In this document: one piece after another, positions 59,867-64,000 of the stretch
Layout of the letters: each line of letters opens with the position of its first letter
How positions within the stretch are numbered: position 1 is the stretch's first letter
From: Ricinus communis
Taxonomy: Eukaryota > Streptophyta > Magnoliopsida > Malpighiales > Euphorbiaceae
Assembly: GCF_019578655.1 (NCBI RefSeq)
Contig: NC_063256.1
Coordinates: forward strand, 24,094,005-24,158,004
Length of the DNA: 64,000 nucleotides
Direction of reading: 5' to 3'
Program-made: the position numbers and the translations under genes
Notes under the pieces: generated by a model
What the model saw: the letters and a program-made list of their open reading frames with translations, nothing else
What the model was told of the DNA's origin: nothing
Database searches by the model: none

Positions 59867-61395
59867 TGATGGGTGCTACTCGTGCTAGCTACAATCTAAG
59901 GCAGTGTACCTATCGATGCAGTCTAGCACTAATGGCGAGTATCAAGGTCGTATTCCTCGGGAAAGTGAAAGCCCAGAGTTACTCCTTTATTCTTTGTTAT
60001 ATTAACCTAAAATGGATAATGAATAATTTCTAAACTAACTATTAACTACAAGCCAAGTTCCGAGGGAGATGCAGGAGTAATTGATAAGTGAAATAATCAA
60101 GATAAGAAGACAAACCCAAAGGGAATCTAAACTAGTTGGCAATCAAACAAAAGATAAAGGATCGGTGAGTCTAATTATGCTACCCGTGGACGAATTCTTA
60201 ACCTAATTCGGTTTCTCTCTCGAGATAACCGAATTCCTAAACCTAATAACCTAAAGTTGGAATCTCTTCCTAACGATTGATTCTTAAATTAGCATTAAGC
60301 TTTAATCCGCCTCTATTAAGCTTTGTTAATTCTTAATCCGGCTAGTTAATTATCCTTATCTCTAAGCGATTATTAACCAGTTCTTGTTATTCAAAATTCC
60401 AATTGCCAAACGGATTTCTCAATCTCATAAAGCAATCTAAACATCACAATTCACAACGTCTCATGAATAATGCATAATCTTATTCATACTGAAAATAAGA
60501 AGAATACAAAACCAACTCGAACAATCCAACAATATAATATCAAGCCAACATAGTAAAGAAATCCCAATGGATTAAATCAATCTAGCTAATCATGTTCATG
60601 TTTAAAACAATCTAGGAAATCAATCACAATGAAAGAATAATGAAAATAAAACATGTACACCCTTTTCTCTCGAATTGGATGAACAGCTCCAAATCTGGAT
60701 CTACACTTTGATTAATCTCCCAAACTGCCTCTTGAATTGCTTCCACTACTGTTTTGCACTCGGAACCTTGCGATTCCGGGATTCTTACTCCCCGCAACTC
60801 TCTCTTGCACTCAATACTGTGCAAAAACCGAACCAGCCACTAGGGCTCAATGTCACTTCTTCCCACTCTTCTCTTTTTCTAAGAAAAATGAATTTTTCTT
60901 ATATATTTAACTCAGCACGGCCGTGGTCTAGGTCAAGACGAGTCCATGCCGTCAAACTGTGGATCTCACTTGGTAGGGTTTCACCACGGCCGTGTTTCTC
61001 CTCGTGTTGGCTACCACGGGCCGTGTTGCTCCTCAGTGTTATCCACCACGGGCCGTCAAGGCCGTGGTGGCTACGAAACCGTGCCCAAACTATTGTTTTG
61101 AAGACCAAGTTTCGATGAGTTGGTCACGGCCGAGTCCAGGCCGTGATGGTCAAGACGGCCTTGACTCAGGCCGTGCTCAATGTGTGCAACGCGGGCTCTT
61201 GTCCGATCTTGATGAATTCTCATCCGTTTCCGCACGTATTGATCTATAATTGCTTAAACACCGATGATGGTCCTATAAATGTTCCTGAAATGCAAAAGAA
61301 CATAAAACACGGGTGATCTGGGAATAAAAGCACAATAATTGCTAAGAACATACGCAATAATATGCAAGCAAATATGTGTAAAACTATGCTCATCA
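59867..61395 (-). repeat. Athila element no. 3, 3' LTR (1,529 bases)
   Basis: On the minus strand it starts TGATGAGCATAGTTTTACAC at 61395 and ends GTAGCACCCATCA at 59867. It is related to the LTRs of element no. 1 and the outer solo LTR, especially over the last part (CTTAGATTGTAGC, TACACTGCCTTAG). U3 (60915-61185) has a CACGGCC/GGCCGTG array. The last palindrome CACGGCCGTG (60916-60925) is followed by TATATAAG starting at 60905. Confidence 0.85.
60899..60905 (-). promoter_or_regulatory. TATA box of Athila LTR no. 3
   Basis: TATATAA on the minus strand lies about 10 bases after a CACGGCCGTG palindrome, at the downstream edge of the motif array. It is the expected core promoter between U3 and R. 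Confidence 0.6.
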
Positions 61396-61412
61396 AATTA
61401 CCCCACACTTAA
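61396..61412 (-). other. polypurine tract of Athila element no. 3
   Basis: On the minus strand TTAAGTGTGGGGTAATT directly precedes the LTR start TGATG, as in element no. 1. Confidence 0.8.
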
Positions 61413-63280
61413 GCTATTGCTTGTCCTCAAGCAATTAACAACTCAACCCACAAAACTATAGTTAGCAATTCATTTCAGTTTATGCCCCTAGTCCACAACA
61501 GAGAGTATTCAACACATCTCAAAGGATACTCAATCATAAATCAAATTACAAATCATTAACAAAGAATGGATATAATATTAATGCATGAGTGACTTAAATG
61601 ACAACTCAATACCAACATCATGAACCAATGCCTCACAGGGATCACTCAAGTCGCTCAAAGTGTATATTAGGTAAATAACAAATCCCTCAAAGCAAATGCA
61701 CAAGACCCGCTCACCATAAGATTGCTTATAAATCATATCTTCGCTACTGTGAATAAGTAAATACCAAAATCAAAGGGTCTTTACCAAGGTTGTAATGGGG
61801 CTAGGGTAAAGGTATGGAGATTTGGACAGAAGTATGAAAATGCTGGAATTCGTGCGATAAACAATATTATATGCTCAAAGAACTAAATGCCTAAGATCAC
61901 GAAAAGAATCATTCACTAAAATCCCTACTTCATAGAATAACGCTCGCAAATGCTCTAAATCCAATAAAAAGATAAATAATTAAAGAGATTTGTTTATTAT
62001 ATTTTTTTTTCTTCTTCTTCTTCTTTTTTTTTTTCTTTTTTTTTTTTTAAAGAAATGAACTAGCAGCTTATTAGCGACCGCCGCATACAACTCGAATAAA
62101 CATAAAGAATAACAAATACAAATTGGATCAAGGGGAGCATTTAAAATATCAAAAAGATTTAGTGAATTTACCAAAATAGCAACTAGCATTTTAATCCCAC
62201 ATAAAGTCGAACATATCACAGAAAGAAATTCCAGCATAAGGTAAAGGAAAGATAAATGTAAAGAATGGTATAATTGAAGTGTATAGGTGTAGATTATGAA
62301 GAAAAGGTTAAGGCTCAAAAATTGGCTAACTAATGGAAACATAAGGTGGTAGGCTTTTGGTCAAATATGGGGAATCCTAAATCGCCCAAATCATCTCATG
62401 GTATTCACAATATTCATGTAACTTCGACACGCATTACAAAGCAAGTTCTAGAAGCAAAGTTAAGTACAATGCACACTCAAACAAGAAATATAAAGAGCAT
62501 AAGCATAATGAATGCTCAACTGGCTCAAAATCTCACTTTCAGGTGTGGTATTAGGTGCAGTTGGTTCGCAACATCATTAATTGAATCATTATTTAAGAAA
62601 CACATGCATATGATATTATCAACGTTCTAAGTTAAAATTCGACAATTCAAAAAACAATTAAATAACACCGGTTTAACCCGGCAGGGTTGATGTGTAAAAC
62701 ACCATAAATTGTTTTCCAAGGACAATGAACAACAAAGAAAAGTAACTACAATTCTATAAATCAAGTCATCAATCACCAAAATTAGCATACTCAAGTGCAT
62801 AAAAACACAATGTCCTAACATCTCCTAAAAATACACAACACCTAGCCATAGCAATTAAAAATCCATATGAGAGATTAGGGTTTACCCATAAGCACCCCAC
62901 ATTTGAAGAACACACTGTCCTCAGTGTAAAATGTTATGGATACCCCGCATGGAATGCTCAACTAAGAGAACAAAAGCAATACAATCCAAGTGCATGACAT
63001 GTATGAAAAATAAAGTAAATAAATACAGAAAAATAAAAAGATCTAGGGGACTGCCCTGATCATCCATCGAGGCTGATGTTGTGAAAATTCAGTGCCTCCT
63101 CGGTAGAATCTGAAAATAATAAAATAAAGAAATAAAATCAAAACTGAAAATATGAAAACTAAAACTAATAAAATATTTCAAAACAAAAAGGTTAAAAAAA
63201 AAAATTAGAAATTAAAGATAAAAATTGGGGTGCCTCCCAAAAGCGCTTCTTTTTTATGTGATGAGTCTTCTTAGCTGGAC
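61413..63280 (-). other. 3' non-coding tail of Athila element no. 3
   Basis: No supported gene. Landmarks shared with element no. 1 include CTTGTCCTCAAGCAATTA near the tract, a T-rich run at 61998-62050 and CACCCCACATTTGAAGAACA near 62893. GGGGTGCCTCCCAAAAGCGC near 63228 has a counterpart just after pol in element no. 2 (49751). Integrase, RT and the accessory ORF are all missing, so the element has a large internal deletion. Confidence 0.6.
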
Positions 63281-64000
63281 TCATGGTGAAAAGCAAATGG
63301 GCGTGATCGACGACCATCCATCCTTCTTCCAAGCAAATGGCTTCCAAGTATCCGGCTTAGAGGGATAATCGTCAATGTCCTCTTCTCGACTATCAAGCAA
63401 GCCGCCGATGATGGGCAAGACTCGCTCCTCGTATAATTGCATGTAGTCATGATGCTCTAGGGGCTCTTCCAATTTGAAAGTCAAGTTTCACCAATTGGAA
63501 GGATTGATTGGGCAATTTCTTCAGAACGTCAATGGTTTCCTCTAGTCCTTGTCTTGGTTCACTTGCTAGAAGAAACTCGAGCTCCTCCAAGACTTCTTCA
63601 TTGGATAACTCATGCTCATCTTCCATCATCGAACGGACTTGTGGAAAATCCACCAAAAATTCCTCTAACCGCAACTCAAAGATCATCAACTGTACATTCC
63701 AATTGGTAGTCTTTCAGAGGGATTATGTTTGCCTCTTCCTTTCCGGTTCCATCTCCATGTTCAAGAAATCGTCCGCACATAAGCATCATCGTCAAACATA
63801 ATAGATAAACCGGAAAAATTCTCACCTGAACGCAAAGTGACGGCTACCAAATGTTCCTCGGATTCAGAGTTTGATAGAGTTCTCGATTGCTCTTTAGCTA
63901 GTAACTTGAAGATTAAGCCTACTTGATGCTCTATGTTATTAATCAAGGCTTGTTGATCTTCAAGTATCCTCTCTGTTTGTTGGAATCTATCATCAAGACT
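63281..64000 (-). pseudogene. Athila element no. 3 gag end joined to the pol linker, RT absent
   Basis: From the window edge the minus strand reads SLDDRFQQTERILEDQQALI and IEHQVGLIFKLL with VAVTLRSGENFSG, the normal gag end leading to pol. After a frameshift a second frame (63689-63447) gives IFELRLEEFLVDFPQVRSMM and ELSNEEVLEELEFLLASEP, which matches the protease-RT linker of element no. 1 (NLSNEQVLEQLEHLLA). A third frame ends EERVLPIIGGLLDSREEDID and TPICFSP with a stop at 63281. Protease, RT and integrase are missing, so the element must be non-autonomous. It continues beyond the window. Confidence 0.65.

Noticed and set aside
61980..62342. 120-codon minus-strand frame ending in Lys and Arg runs
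   Set aside because: The basic end is the T-rich tract at 61998-62050 read on the other strand, in the tail of Athila element no. 3.

Overview
The window is nuclear DNA of a flowering plant, almost certainly a eudicot. It holds plant-type LTR retrotransposons (Ty1/copia of the SIRE type and a second copia family, Ty3/gypsy of the Athila type), L1-type LINE fragments, MITEs, and one spliced leucine-rich-repeat receptor kinase gene. The gene and repeat flavour suggest Malpighiales, perhaps Euphorbiaceae, but that is a low-confidence impression. By eye about three quarters of the window is transposable-element sequence. Only one host gene looks intact.

Region by region: 1-610 is the end of a LINE reverse transcriptase. 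611-1440 is the end of a copia LTR with its primer-binding site and leader. 1698-16650 is SIRE-type copia material: two LTRs, a primer-binding site, and a gag-pol broken into pieces by a copia solo LTR (4346-6091), a decayed copia element on the other strand (about 6670-12657) and a MITE (12670-12955). 17319-33390 is a nest three levels deep. A solo LTR (target duplication TAAAC) was split by a 14.6-kb Athila-like element on the minus strand (17640-32273, target duplication AGTAA), and that element was itself hit near the end of pol by a 2.8-kb solo LTR (23314-26095, target duplication AAGGT). 33391-43430 is a low-copy, AT-rich gene island with the receptor kinase gene (38819-41985), several MITEs, a strong foldback and a doubtful gene remnant. 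43430-59866 is a LINE split by an older Athila-like element (43852-58299, target duplication CCCAT) whose 5' LTR holds another copia solo LTR (56489-58215). 59867-64000 is the 3' end of a third, internally deleted Athila-like element.

How parts work together: the Athila-like elements are built LTR - gag - pol (protease, reverse transcriptase, RNase H, integrase) - non-coding spacer - accessory ORF - non-coding tail - polypurine tract - LTR. In the first element the spacer ahead of the accessory ORF contains the same palindromic AACACGG/CCGTGTT array as the LTR U3, followed by a TATA box at the same distance as in the LTR of the third element. In the older element a different, family-specific motif set also recurs in the LTR and ahead of two accessory ORFs. 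An internal promoter derived from, or co-evolving with, U3 is the most interesting hypothesis here. None of the mobile elements looks able to move by itself: every pol is broken, and in the first Athila element most breaks are glutamine codons turned into stops by apparent C-to-T changes. No CRISPR, tRNA or rRNA gene was seen.
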